Source: CAZVFE01 sp964626405 (GTDB lineage Bacteria > Bacteroidota > Bacteroidia > Cytophagales > Spirosomataceae). From it: a DNA stretch of 49,822 nt. Shown piece by piece: positions 41,342 to 49,822 of this stretch. The translations under genes were made by a program, and so were the position numbers. The notes under the pieces are model-generated. The model ran no database searches, was not told where the DNA came from, and worked only from the letters and a program-made list of their open reading frames with translations. The stretch's first letter is position 1. Each line of letters opens with the position of its first letter. Where the stretch lies: contig CAZVFE010000003.1 of assembly GCA_964626405.1 (NCBI GenBank), positions 1-49,822 on the forward strand. The letters run 5' to 3'.

Positions 41342-43663
41342 ATGGAACGTTTAAGGCTATTTTATTTTTTTATTTTAATTGTTGTCAGCCTTAGTTTAAA
41401 TACTTCTTGCAGCCATCAAAACCAATCAGAAGAATTAAATAAATTTGACCAGGAAATAGTATCTTATAATTTTGATATCCGACCAATTCTATCCGACAAG
41501 TGTTTTGCATGTCATGGTCCTGATGCGAAGAAAAGAGAGGCCAATTTAAGATTAGATCAAGAAGAGTCTGCTTTAGCAGCTTTAAAAGATAATTTAGGAA
41601 AATATGCAATAGTCCCTGGAAAACCTGAGCAATCAGAGGTATATCATCGAATTATTTCTACAGACAAAAAATTTATGATGCCCCCTCCTGAGTCGAATTT
41701 GTTTTTAAATGACCAGGAAATTACTCTTTTAAAAAAATGGATCGAACAAGGTGCTCAATATGAAAAACATTGGGCATTCACAAAAATCCAAAAACCAGAT
41801 CTTCCGAATAATTCCTGGGGAAACAATGAAATTGATCGATTTATTTACAAAAAATTAAAATCCAAGGGTTTAGAACCAAATGACCAAGCGGAAAATCATG
41901 AATTAATAAAAAGATTGAGCATAGATTTGACTGGATTACCTCCAAAACCCGAATTGATAAAGCGTTTTCAAGATTTTAAATTCCCTAATACTTATGAAAA
42001 GCTAGTTGATGAACTTTTAGCTCAAAAATCTTTTGGTGAGAAATTGGGCGTTTTATGGATGGATATTTCAAGATATTCTGATTCTTATGGGTATCAAGAT
42101 GACAATATTCGGACGCAATGGCCGTATCGGGATTGGGTAATTCATGCTTTAAATGAAAATATGCCTTATAATGAATTTATTACTTGGCAAATAGCGGGCG
42201 ATTTATTACCTAATGCTTCCAAAGAGCAAATTTTGGCAACAGCCTTTAACCGTAATCATAAATATACTGAGGAAGGAGGAATTATTCCTGAGGAATATCG
42301 AATAGAATATGTATTAGACAAAACCAATACATTTTCAAAAGGAATTCTTGGCATGACCTTTGAATGTGCACAATGTCATGACCATAAATATGATCCTATT
42401 TCTCAAAAGGAATACTATGAATTATTTTCCTTCTTTAATAATTCAAAAGAAAATGGATTTGAAGGAGATGTGAGCCAGTCCAAACCTGCTAAGACACCTA
42501 TTCTTTATATAGATAAAAAAGAAACCGATGAAATTCTTCAATTCATCAACCATAAAGACACCAATCAATTAATGGTTTCTGTTATGGAGGAATTGGAGGA
42601 AAAGGAAAAAAGAACAACCTTTATTTTAGACAGAGGGGTATATGATGCCAAAACTATACCTGTAGAGGCTTCAACACCTAAATCCATCCTAAAATTTTCT
42701 GAGAATTATGAGAAAAATCGTTTAGGGCTTGCTAAATGGGCAGTATCAAAGGACAATCCTTTAACTGCCCGTGTATTTACAAATTTAATTTGGCAGGAAA
42801 TTTTCGGAAAAGGAATTGTAAAATCTTCGGGAGATTTTGGAATGCAGGGAGATTTACCTTCTCATCCTGAATTATTAAATTGGCTTGCGGCTGATTTTAT
42901 GGAAAACAATTGGAATATTAAAGGACTCATCAAAAAGATCGTTATTTCATCCACCTATAAGCAATCCTCTAAGGTAAGTAAGACCCATCTAAAGCTTGAT
43001 CCAGATAATATATATTATGCCAGGGCCCCTAGATTACGCTTTACGGCTGAGAATATTCAAGATTTTATTTTGGCATCCAGTAATTTATTAGTTAATGAAA
43101 TTGGTGGACCGAGTGTTAAGGGCTATCAACCAGACGGACTATGGGAAGCAGCGACATCTGGAAGGGGGATTTTAGCTACCTATGAACAAGATCATGGTGA
43201 AAAAATTTACCGGAGGGGAATTTATAATTTCATTAAATTGACGGTCTCTCCACCCAAGGCAATTATGTTTGATGGAAGTAACCGAGACCGCTGTGAAGTT
43301 GGTCGGGGAAGAACGAATACGCCCTTACAAGCATTGGTGATGTTAAATGACCCAATGATCTTAGAAGCTTCCAGAGTTTTGGCAATTAATTTAAATAAAA
43401 AACATAAAAACTTTGAATCTGCCATTGAGGATGCCTTTTTAAGAATTCTTTCAAGACCCATGCGATCAAAGGAGAAAACCTATTTAGAAAATTATTTTGA
43501 TGAAGAATTTTCTTATTTCAATAAAAATAAAGGCAAAATTGGTTCGATGTTAATGGTTGGTGAATATCCATTAGACACAAAGGATATTAATGCTAAAAAT
43601 GCCGCATTAATGCAGGTGATAGTAAGTTTATATAATTTAGAAGAAGCCATAACAAAAATATAA
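41342..43663 (+). CDS. Exported PSCyt1-DUF1549-DUF1553 (planctomycete-type cytochrome) protein
   Basis: 773 residues. The N-terminus has a hydrophobic signal and a Cys (C23) in a lipoprotein-like context (LSLNTSC). The first haem-like motif CFACH (54-58) is in a PSCyt1 domain (about 45-140), followed by DUF1549 with IDRFIYKKLKSKGL, LTGLPP and a second CxxCH in CAQCHDHKYDP (342-352), then DUF1553 (about 460-720: GRGRTNTPLQALVMLNDPM). These domains are frequent in Planctomycetes and some Bacteroidota; their biochemical function is not known. It is first in a three-gene operon. Confidence 0.9.
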   Translation: MERLRLFYFFILIVVSLSLNTSCSHQNQSEELNKFDQEIVSYNFDIRPILSDKCFACHGPDAKKREANLRLDQEESALAALKDNLGKYAIVPGKPEQSEVYHRIISTDKKFMMPPPESNLFLNDQEITLLKKWIEQGAQYEKHWAFTKIQKPDLPNNSWGNNEIDRFIYKKLKSKGLEPNDQAENHELIKRLSIDLTGLPPKPELIKRFQDFKFPNTYEKLVDELLAQKSFGEKLGVLWMDISRYSDSYGYQDDNIRTQWPYRDWVIHALNENMPYNEFITWQIAGDLLPNASKEQILATAFNRNHKYTEEGGIIPEEYRIEYVLDKTNTFSKGILGMTFECAQCHDHKYDPISQKEYYELFSFFNNSKENGFEGDVSQSKPAKTPILYIDKKETDEILQFINHKDTNQLMVSVMEELEEKEKRTTFILDRGVYDAKTIPVEASTPKSILKFSENYEKNRLGLAKWAVSKDNPLTARVFTNLIWQEIFGKGIVKSSGDFGMQGDLPSHPELLNWLAADFMENNWNIKGLIKKIVISSTYKQSSKVSKTHLKLDPDNIYYARAPRLRFTAENIQDFILASSNLLVNEIGGPSVKGYQPDGLWEAATSGRGILATYEQDHGEKIYRRGIYNFIKLTVSPPKAIMFDGSNRDRCEVGRGRTNTPLQALVMLNDPMILEASRVLAINLNKKHKNFESAIEDAFLRILSRPMRSKEKTYLENYFDEEFSYFNKNKGKIGSMLMVGEYPLDTKDINAKNAALMQVIVSLYNLEEAITKI

Positions 43664-43664
43664 A

Positions 43665-45119
43665 ATGGAAAAGGAACAATTTGAACATGGGTTAAATTTT
43701 AATAGACGAAAATTTCTATCAAAATTATCTGTAGGGGTAGGAAGTTTAGCACTAGGTTCATTATTGGTACCAGACCTTTTTTCTGGAAAAAAGGAATCTG
43801 AAGAGGTCTTTATGCGCGCCCTCCCCCATTTTGCACCAAAAGCAAAAAGAGTAATATATTTGTTTCAGAATGGAGCTCCTTCACAATTAGAAACATTCGA
43901 CTATAAACCTTATTTACATAAAGCCTTTGGAACTGATTTACCAGAATCTATAAGAAATGGACAACGATTAACTGGCATGACTGCAGGCCAAAAAAACTTT
44001 CCATTAGTTGGATCGTATTTTGATTTTCAGCAATATGGAGAATCTCGGGCTTGGATTTCTTCTTTATTTCCCCATTTATCAAAAGTGGTAGACGACCTTT
44101 GTATTGTAAAATCGATGCATACAGAGGCCATCAATCATGACCCAGCCTTAACATTTTTTCAAACAGGGGCCCAAGTAGGTAATAGACCGAGTATGGGATC
44201 CTGGTTAAGTTACGGCCTTGGATCAGAAAATGAAAATTTACCGGCTTTTTGTGTATTATTATCCAGAGGAAAAGGAAATGGACAAGGCGTTTACTCAAAA
44301 TTGTGGTCGAACGGATTCTTAGATGCCAAACACCAAGGTGTACAATTTTCTAATTCAGAGGATCCAGTTTTATATTTAAAAGATCCAAAGGATATGCCGA
44401 GAGACCAACGCAGGAAGATGTTAGATCAATTGGCAGCAATGAATGAAATAAATTATCAGGAATTTAATGATCCACAAATAACGACAAAAATTCAGCAATA
44501 TGAAATGGCTTACCGAATGCAAACTGCTGTGCCTGAAATTACAGATGTAAGCAAAGAACCAGACAGTATTGTTAAACTATACGGACCAGATTGTTTGGTT
44601 CCCGGCACTTATGCAGCAAATTGTTTATTAGCTAGAAAACTTTCAGAAAATGGTGTCCGTTTTGTCCAATTATATCACCAAGGCTGGGATGCACATGATA
44701 ATTTACCTAACCAAATGATAGGGCAAGCCAAGGATGTTGACCAATCTTCTGCTGCCTTAATTACTGATTTAAAACAAAGGGGTCTATTAGATGAAACACT
44801 GGTCATTTGGGGTGGAGAATTTGGAAGAACAAATTATTGTCAGGGTAAATTAACCCAAGAAAATTATGGCAGAGACCACCATCCTAAAGCATTTTCGATA
44901 TTCATGGCTGGAGGAGGAGTAAAATCCGGTATGGTGTATGGAGAAACAGATGATTTTGGATATAATATCACTGAAAACCCGGTGCATGTTCATGATTTCC
45001 AAGCTACAATTTTACATTTAATGGGAATCGAACATGAAAAATTCACTTATAAACATTTGGGAAGAAGATATCGATTAACGGATGTTCATGGGACAGTTGT
45101 AAAAGATATTATTGCTTAA
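43665..45119 (+). CDS. Tat-exported DUF1501 protein
   Basis: 484 residues. The N-terminus has a twin-arginine signal, NRRKFLSKLSVGVGSLALGS (R14-R15). The rest matches DUF1501: VIYLFQNGAPSQLETFDYKP, HLSKVVDDLCIVKSMHTEAI, FFQTGAQVGNRPSMGSWLSY, RKLSENGVRFVQLYHQGWDAHD and LVIWGGEFGRT. The fold is alkaline phosphatase/sulfatase-like, but the CxPSR formylglycine site is absent. It starts one base after the DUF1553 gene, and such pairs are frequent in other genomes, suggesting a joint role. Function unknown. Confidence 0.9.
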   Translation: MEKEQFEHGLNFNRRKFLSKLSVGVGSLALGSLLVPDLFSGKKESEEVFMRALPHFAPKAKRVIYLFQNGAPSQLETFDYKPYLHKAFGTDLPESIRNGQRLTGMTAGQKNFPLVGSYFDFQQYGESRAWISSLFPHLSKVVDDLCIVKSMHTEAINHDPALTFFQTGAQVGNRPSMGSWLSYGLGSENENLPAFCVLLSRGKGNGQGVYSKLWSNGFLDAKHQGVQFSNSEDPVLYLKDPKDMPRDQRRKMLDQLAAMNEINYQEFNDPQITTKIQQYEMAYRMQTAVPEITDVSKEPDSIVKLYGPDCLVPGTYAANCLLARKLSENGVRFVQLYHQGWDAHDNLPNQMIGQAKDVDQSSAALITDLKQRGLLDETLVIWGGEFGRTNYCQGKLTQENYGRDHHPKAFSIFMAGGGVKSGMVYGETDDFGYNITENPVHVHDFQATILHLMGIEHEKFTYKHLGRRYRLTDVHGTVVKDIIA

Positions 45120-45125
45120 TTATCC

Positions 45126-47240
45126 ATGGAAAAAATAAAGAAAAAAACTTGGAAATCGATTTTAGAAAATTTTTTGATTTTTTGGTCATGTTTGATTATT
45201 ATTTTTTTAGTATTTGAAGAGTCTATAATTTTCCCAAATTGGTTAATGGTAATTGGTAGAACTCATCCCCTAATACTTCATTTCCCAATTGTTTTGCTAA
45301 TCCTTATATCATTAAACCTGATTTTCCAAGATTTATTTCAAAAATTCCCCTTCAAATGGATAGAACTTTTATCAGCCAATTTTACAGGACTTACTGTATT
45401 GGCTGGATTAATTTTAGCCAAGCAAGATTACGAAGGATCCTTATTAATTTGGCATAAGTGGTCTGGGGTCATGATTTATCTAATCAGTTTAGGAATTTAT
45501 TTTTACCCAAAAAATTCTACTTATTTTCCTAGGATATTGGGGCTATTTTTATTTTTAGGAATAATTCTTACTGGACATTTTGGAGCGGAAATAACGCATG
45601 GAGATAATTTTTTATTAAGCCCTATTTCATCAAATAAAATTCAAAAAGTACCCGAAAATAACCAAGTTGTATTTAATGAAATTATTCAACCCATATTAGA
45701 GGAAAAATGTGTGGTTTGTCATAGAGAAGGTAAAACAAAGGGAGATTTACGATTGGATAATTTAGATGGAATTCAAAAAGGAGGAAAAACAGGACCTTTT
45801 TTTATCGCTGGTGATATTGGTCAATCACTTTTTTTAAAACGAATACATTTAGGTTTGGAGGAAAAGGAACATATGCCACCAAAGAATAAAACCCAATTAA
45901 GTGAAAAAGAAATTGAATTGCTGGAATCATGGGTAAAGGCTGGAGGAAGTTTTACAGAAAAATTCTCTGACCTACCAAAAAATCATCCATTTTATGATTT
46001 TAAGCCAACTGAAAATTTAATTAAATATAATTTCGAAGCTGCTAAAGATTCGGATGTTCAAGAATTAAATAATTTTTTCAGAAAAGTAAAACCACTATTT
46101 CCAGGTTCACCAGCATTAGAAGTATCTTATTTTGGAACATCGACATTTGATGCAAAGAGTTTAAAGGATTTGGAGAAAGTAAAAAATAATATCGTTAAAA
46201 TTAATTTAAACAGAATGCCTCTTTCCAAAGTCGATTTAAACTTCTTGGAAGATTTTAGGCATTTGGAAGAATTACAATTAAATTTTACGGATATTTCTGG
46301 GGAACAAATTAAGAATTTTAAAAATATTCAAAACTTAAAACGATTATCAATTACAGGTAATCCTTTAAAAAAAGAGGATATAAAGTTTATATCGGAATTT
46401 AAACAACTTAAAGAATTATATTTTTGGCAGCCTAATTGGAAAAGAGAATGGAGAGTAGAACTTCAAAAACAATTACCAGAGGTAGAGATTGATTTTGGGT
46501 TTGATGATGAAGGAATAATGTATACCTTAAATGCACCCAAAATCAAGGTTGAAAAACAAATTTTTCAAGATTCAATTTTAGTTGAAATTACACATCCTTT
46601 ACCCAATACCATTATTCGTTATAATTTAGATGGAACAGAACCAGATAGCCTTAGGAGCTCCATTTACGAAGCACCATTTTACCTTAAAAATACGGCAGAT
46701 TTAAAATCAAGAGCTTTTATTAAAGGTTGGTACGGAAGCCCATCTGAGGAAAAAATATTTTATAAGAATGGTTTTAAGCCCAAAAGTTTTAATTTAAAGT
46801 ATTCACCCAATAAGTCTTATTCTGCCAAGGGTGATAAAACTTTATTTGATGGAATTAAGGGAAAGGCAAATCATACATCGGGTGAATGGCTTGGTTTTAC
46901 CGATACTAATTTTGAAATGGATATTGAATTAAAGGAAAATCAACATCCTAATTCGATAAGCTTAAGTCTATTATTTGCTGAAGGCTCCTATATTTTCCCT
47001 CCAGACAGGGTAAATATTTGGGTATTTCAAAATAATCTATGGAAATCCTTACCAATCAAACAAAACCCTCAATCCAATAAAATTGAATCCGCTAGATTTG
47101 GAATATTAACCTATCCCTTACCAAAGACCAAATTTGAGAAAATACGAATCCAATTAAAACCAATTAATCCATTACCCAAGTGGCACCCTGGAGCAGGTGC
47201 AAAGGGATGGGTATTCATTGATGAAATATTATTAAATTGA
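45126..47240 (+). CDS. Membrane-anchored c-type cytochrome domain protein with LRR and CHB_HEX-like modules
   Basis: 704 residues. The N-terminal region has several membrane helices (about 18-160) with the DUF2231-like stretch THPLILHFPIVLLILISLNL. Then comes a PSCyt1 haem domain with CVVCH (195-199) and HMPPKNKTQLSEKEIELLES. A leucine-rich repeat-like stretch (about 335-430) follows, then a chitobiase C-terminal-like domain (NTIIRYNLDGTEPD, about 450-545) and a C-terminal discoidin-like beta-sandwich (about 560-704). It may anchor a redox complex in the membrane and carry carbohydrate-binding parts outside. Function unknown. Confidence 0.85.
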   Translation: MEKIKKKTWKSILENFLIFWSCLIIIFLVFEESIIFPNWLMVIGRTHPLILHFPIVLLILISLNLIFQDLFQKFPFKWIELLSANFTGLTVLAGLILAKQDYEGSLLIWHKWSGVMIYLISLGIYFYPKNSTYFPRILGLFLFLGIILTGHFGAEITHGDNFLLSPISSNKIQKVPENNQVVFNEIIQPILEEKCVVCHREGKTKGDLRLDNLDGIQKGGKTGPFFIAGDIGQSLFLKRIHLGLEEKEHMPPKNKTQLSEKEIELLESWVKAGGSFTEKFSDLPKNHPFYDFKPTENLIKYNFEAAKDSDVQELNNFFRKVKPLFPGSPALEVSYFGTSTFDAKSLKDLEKVKNNIVKINLNRMPLSKVDLNFLEDFRHLEELQLNFTDISGEQIKNFKNIQNLKRLSITGNPLKKEDIKFISEFKQLKELYFWQPNWKREWRVELQKQLPEVEIDFGFDDEGIMYTLNAPKIKVEKQIFQDSILVEITHPLPNTIIRYNLDGTEPDSLRSSIYEAPFYLKNTADLKSRAFIKGWYGSPSEEKIFYKNGFKPKSFNLKYSPNKSYSAKGDKTLFDGIKGKANHTSGEWLGFTDTNFEMDIELKENQHPNSISLSLLFAEGSYIFPPDRVNIWVFQNNLWKSLPIKQNPQSNKIESARFGILTYPLPKTKFEKIRIQLKPINPLPKWHPGAGAKGWVFIDEILLN

Positions 47241-47330
47241 GATATTTTAATATTTTATTTCAACTTTTTAAGTTTTTAATTAAATTTATAGGTCAAGTAC
47301 ATTTATATAAATTTTGTTAACCAATTTAAA

Positions 47331-48347
47331 TTGAAAAAAAATCGTTCAATAACTGATATATCGAAAGAACTAAACCTTTCAATTGCTACTATTTCCTACG
47401 TAATTAATGGAAAGGGAATTGAAAAACGTATATCCCCTAAAGTAATCAAGAGAATTGAAGACTATATTACAGAAACGGGATATAGGCCAAATAAATTAGG
47501 ACAAACCTTACGATCGGGGAAGACTTTTTCAATAGGTATGATTATTGAAAATATTACTGACCCCTTTTTTTCAAGAATTGTGTCAGAAATTGAGACTTTA
47601 TTATTGAAAAAAAATTATATTCTAACTGCCTACAGTTGTAAAAACGATCTAAAAATCACTCAAAAAATCATCAATCATAATTTGGATTATAAGGTGGATG
47701 GATTAATCATAGCACCATCGGAATCTTCGTTAGAATTATACAAGAAATATCAAAAAAATGCGATACCAACGGTTTATTTTGATAGAAACTTTGATGAAAT
47801 AGAATCTTGTAATGTCCTTACCAATAATTATGATGGAATCATTGAAGCATGCAATCATTTAATCCACCAATCTTATAAGGAAATTGCTTTTGTTCAAATT
47901 GATTCAAACCAAAATCAAATTATTTCAAGATCTGAAGCTTATATTGATTTTGCGAAAAAAAATAATTTAAATACCTATTTTCTTAAAATTCCTTTCGAAT
48001 ACCAAAATCAGTTTAAAGATTTCGATGAATTATTGATAAATTTTTTAAAAAAATTCCCAAAAATTGATTCTATAATTTTTGGAAATAATTTTCTAACCCT
48101 AAAGGGATATAAGATACTTAAATCCAATAAGAAATTAGATTTAGGGATAATTGGCTATGATAATCATTTTTTTCATGAATTAATGGAGCCTACTATTACT
48201 TGTATATCTCAACCTTTTTTACAAATCGCAGAAAAAATAGTGGAAAAATTATTATTTCAAATTGAACATAAAAAGGCCTTAATTGAGACAAACATCGTAC
48301 CAATAAGTTTAATAATTGGGGAATCAACCAAAAAGAAAAACAAATAA
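47331..48347 (+). CDS. LacI family transcriptional regulator
   Basis: 338 residues. The N-terminal HTH is RSITDISKELNLSIATISYV followed by NGKGIEKRISPKVIKRIEDY; the effector domain begins TFSIGMIIENITDPFFSRIV and has DGLIIAP and LGIIGYDNHFFHELMEPTIT. The only usable start is a TTG at 47331; no ATG lies nearby in frame. A perfect palindrome CAATTTAAATTG (47322-47333) covers that start and may be an autoregulatory site. Convergent with a sulfatase (two-base gap) and downstream of the cytochrome operon, it probably senses a sugar. Confidence 0.88.
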   Translation: MKKNRSITDISKELNLSIATISYVINGKGIEKRISPKVIKRIEDYITETGYRPNKLGQTLRSGKTFSIGMIIENITDPFFSRIVSEIETLLLKKNYILTAYSCKNDLKITQKIINHNLDYKVDGLIIAPSESSLELYKKYQKNAIPTVYFDRNFDEIESCNVLTNNYDGIIEACNHLIHQSYKEIAFVQIDSNQNQIISRSEAYIDFAKKNNLNTYFLKIPFEYQNQFKDFDELLINFLKKFPKIDSIIFGNNFLTLKGYKILKSNKKLDLGIIGYDNHFFHELMEPTITCISQPFLQIAEKIVEKLLFQIEHKKALIETNIVPISLIIGESTKKKNK

Positions 48348-48349
48348 TA

Positions 48350-49822
48350 TTATTTTAATTTTGAATCAATAAATTCCCATTCTTTAACATGGGGATGATG
48401 ATGTTCTTTTTTTACAATTTCATTCATCTTTTGAATAATTTCTGGATGTTCAACTACCAGATTATTGACCTCCTTGCTATCTTCCTTTAAATTATAAAGT
48501 TCCCATGGAGCATTCGGATTTTTCTTCATATTCATCCTCACCCCTTTCCAATCTCCTATTCTAACAGCAATTTGTCCACCATTTTCAGGATATTCAAAAT
48601 AAAAAAAATCATGTTTTTCTTGAAGATTAGGTTTATTTAATAAAGTTGGTAAAAGTGAAACTCCATCGGTATTCAAGACCTTTTTTCCTGTTAAATCAGA
48701 TAAAGTAGCCATCATATCATATTGAATAGAGGGATGGTCAGTTTTTTGATTCGGCAATATCATTCCTGGCCAACGAGCTATCAAAGGAACCCGAATTCCT
48801 CCTTCATAAACTTCCATTTTTAATCCTTTTAAACCTGCAACTGAATTAAAAAATTTTGTATCCACCCCTGCAGAAAAGGTTGCGCCATTATCACTCGAAA
48901 AAAAGATAATTGTATTTTCATCTAATCCTAATTCTTTTATTCGATCTAAAATTATTCCAACCTGTTCATCCAAAATACTTATCATTGCTGCATAGGTTGC
49001 TCTTGGATATTTAGCCGGGGAATATCCCTTTTCACCATAATACGGTTTATCATCAAATTGAGAAGCATATTGAGAAACATATTTTTTGGGTGCTTGAAGA
49101 GCTAAATGTGGTATGGTATAAGGCATATACAAGAAAAAGGAAGAATCTTTATTCGAATCAATAAAATTCAAAGCCTTTTCGGTCATTTTTAAAGGGGCAT
49201 AATCTTTTCCAATGAAACGATCAAAATCCTGATCCGTTGCTGTGGTTGAATCTATTTTTTGATGAACCATGAAAAATTCATTTCTCAAACTATCCCAATG
49301 ATCATTTTCCCATAAATGCGTAGGATAATAATTATGAGCTTGTTTTTGATCTAAATATCCATAATAATAGTCAAAACCATGATTTAAAGGGCTACCTGTT
49401 GTACCGACTACCCCCATTCCCCATTTGCCTGTCATACCTGTAGCATATCCCCTTTCTTTCAGCATTTTTGCTATTGTGTACGCCCCTTCAAATAAGGGCA
49501 TTTGTCCCCCTTCTGTTTCATCGGTAAATCCTCCTAATTCATAATTTCCACGAATATAGGAATGTCCTGGATGCTTACCGGTCATCAACATACATCGAGA
49601 GGGTGCACATACAGGTGCACTACTATAATGTTGTGTGAATCGAATCCCCTCTTTGGCCATTCGATCTAAATTCGGTGTTTTAATCTTGGTTTGTCCGTAG
49701 GAACCTAATTCTCCATAACCCAAATCATCCGCGTAGATATAAATAATATTGGGTTTTGATTTTTGGGAATAGGAAGTAAAAAAGATAAAAAAAGAAAGAA
49801 ATAAGGTTTTAAAAATTTTCAT
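48350..49822 (-). CDS. Exported formylglycine-dependent sulfatase
   Basis: 490 residues, complete, the ATG being the last three bases of the window. A signal peptide (about 1-20, ending FTSYSQ) precedes metal ligands ADDLGYGELGSYG (D32, D33) and the maturation site CAPSR (C72-R76) followed by CMLMTGKHPGH, then IIFFSSDNGATFS and GLKMEVYEGGIRVPLIARWP. These are the features of family S1 arylsulfatases acting on sulfated sugars or esters. Cys72 requires conversion to formylglycine by an enzyme not in the window. Its promoter lies outside. Confidence 0.95.
   Translation of the reverse strand: MKIFKTLFLSFFIFFTSYSQKSKPNIIYIYADDLGYGELGSYGQTKIKTPNLDRMAKEGIRFTQHYSSAPVCAPSRCMLMTGKHPGHSYIRGNYELGGFTDETEGGQMPLFEGAYTIAKMLKERGYATGMTGKWGMGVVGTTGSPLNHGFDYYYGYLDQKQAHNYYPTHLWENDHWDSLRNEFFMVHQKIDSTTATDQDFDRFIGKDYAPLKMTEKALNFIDSNKDSSFFLYMPYTIPHLALQAPKKYVSQYASQFDDKPYYGEKGYSPAKYPRATYAAMISILDEQVGIILDRIKELGLDENTIIFFSSDNGATFSAGVDTKFFNSVAGLKGLKMEVYEGGIRVPLIARWPGMILPNQKTDHPSIQYDMMATLSDLTGKKVLNTDGVSLLPTLLNKPNLQEKHDFFYFEYPENGGQIAVRIGDWKGVRMNMKKNPNAPWELYNLKEDSKEVNNLVVEHPEIIQKMNEIVKKEHHHPHVKEWEFIDSKLK

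Noticed and set aside
47322..47333. CAATTTAAATTG as a LacI operator worth a separate finding
   Set aside because: It lacks the central CG typical of LacI-family sites and such palindromes arise easily in AT-rich DNA; kept only as a note on the gene.

Overview
The window is compact, AT-rich chromosomal DNA from a member of the Bacteroidota, most likely a Cytophagales- or Chitinophagales-like lineage; the genus cannot be fixed from sequence alone. The evidence is the Bacteroidota-type promoter (TTTG, about 19 bases, TAnnTTTG) upstream of many genes, AT-rich start regions without Shine-Dalgarno sequences, the order parA-parB-DUF5683-dapB-lepB, a bifunctional HisB, a DUF3822-coaD pair, a divergent NUDIX/pyrE pair and a small histone H1-like protein. 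I see no rRNA, tRNA, insertion sequence, prophage or CRISPR array.

Layout. 1-4.6 kb: a DEAD-box helicase cut by the window edge, an unknown membrane protein with an OmpA-like tail, hisB, a 32-residue membrane microprotein, radC and rpsT. 4.6-9.7 kb: an S1/P1-like zinc hydrolase facing the operon parA-parB-DUF5683-dapB-lepB. 9.8-15.8 kb: a POT peptide transporter and a VIT-type metal transporter, gamma-glutamyltransferase, an alpha-oxoamine synthase (sphingoid base or sulfonolipid type), the H1-like protein and a MaoC hydratase. 15.8-18.9 kb: the only long non-coding stretch (575 bases), then dnaA and recA facing each other across a shared terminator. 19-29.7 kb: a DUF3108 protein, photolyase, the run queA-ispD-MMPL exporter-MFS exporter-small protein, a Tat-exported Gfo/Idh/MocA oxidoreductase and an ABC-F ATPase. 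29.8-40.6 kb: DUF3822-coaD, NUDIX/pyrE, merR-dprA, the run alaS-pabB-pabC-like-RecD-like helicase, and alanine dehydrogenase with a divergent Lrp regulator. 41.3-49.8 kb: a tight three-gene operon of planctomycete-type cytochrome, DUF1549/DUF1553 and DUF1501 proteins, followed by a LacI regulator and a convergent sulfatase.

Most of the window is core housekeeping. The one region that looks like an accessory, poorly understood system is the last 8.5 kb, where exported proteins with three CxxCH haem motifs, a Tat-exported DUF1501 protein, a LacI regulator and a formylglycine-type sulfatase sit together; extracytoplasmic attack on a (possibly sulfated) carbohydrate is an inference. The most notable small-scale signals are a terminator hairpin inside the alanine dehydrogenase leader, two nearly leaderless promoters, a terminator whose U-tract forms part of the next promoter, abutting divergent promoters for NUDIX and pyrE, a long dnaA leader with a hairpin, an ABC-F protein whose second ATPase site has lost key residues, and seven tail-to-tail gene pairs that overlap at their stop codons.
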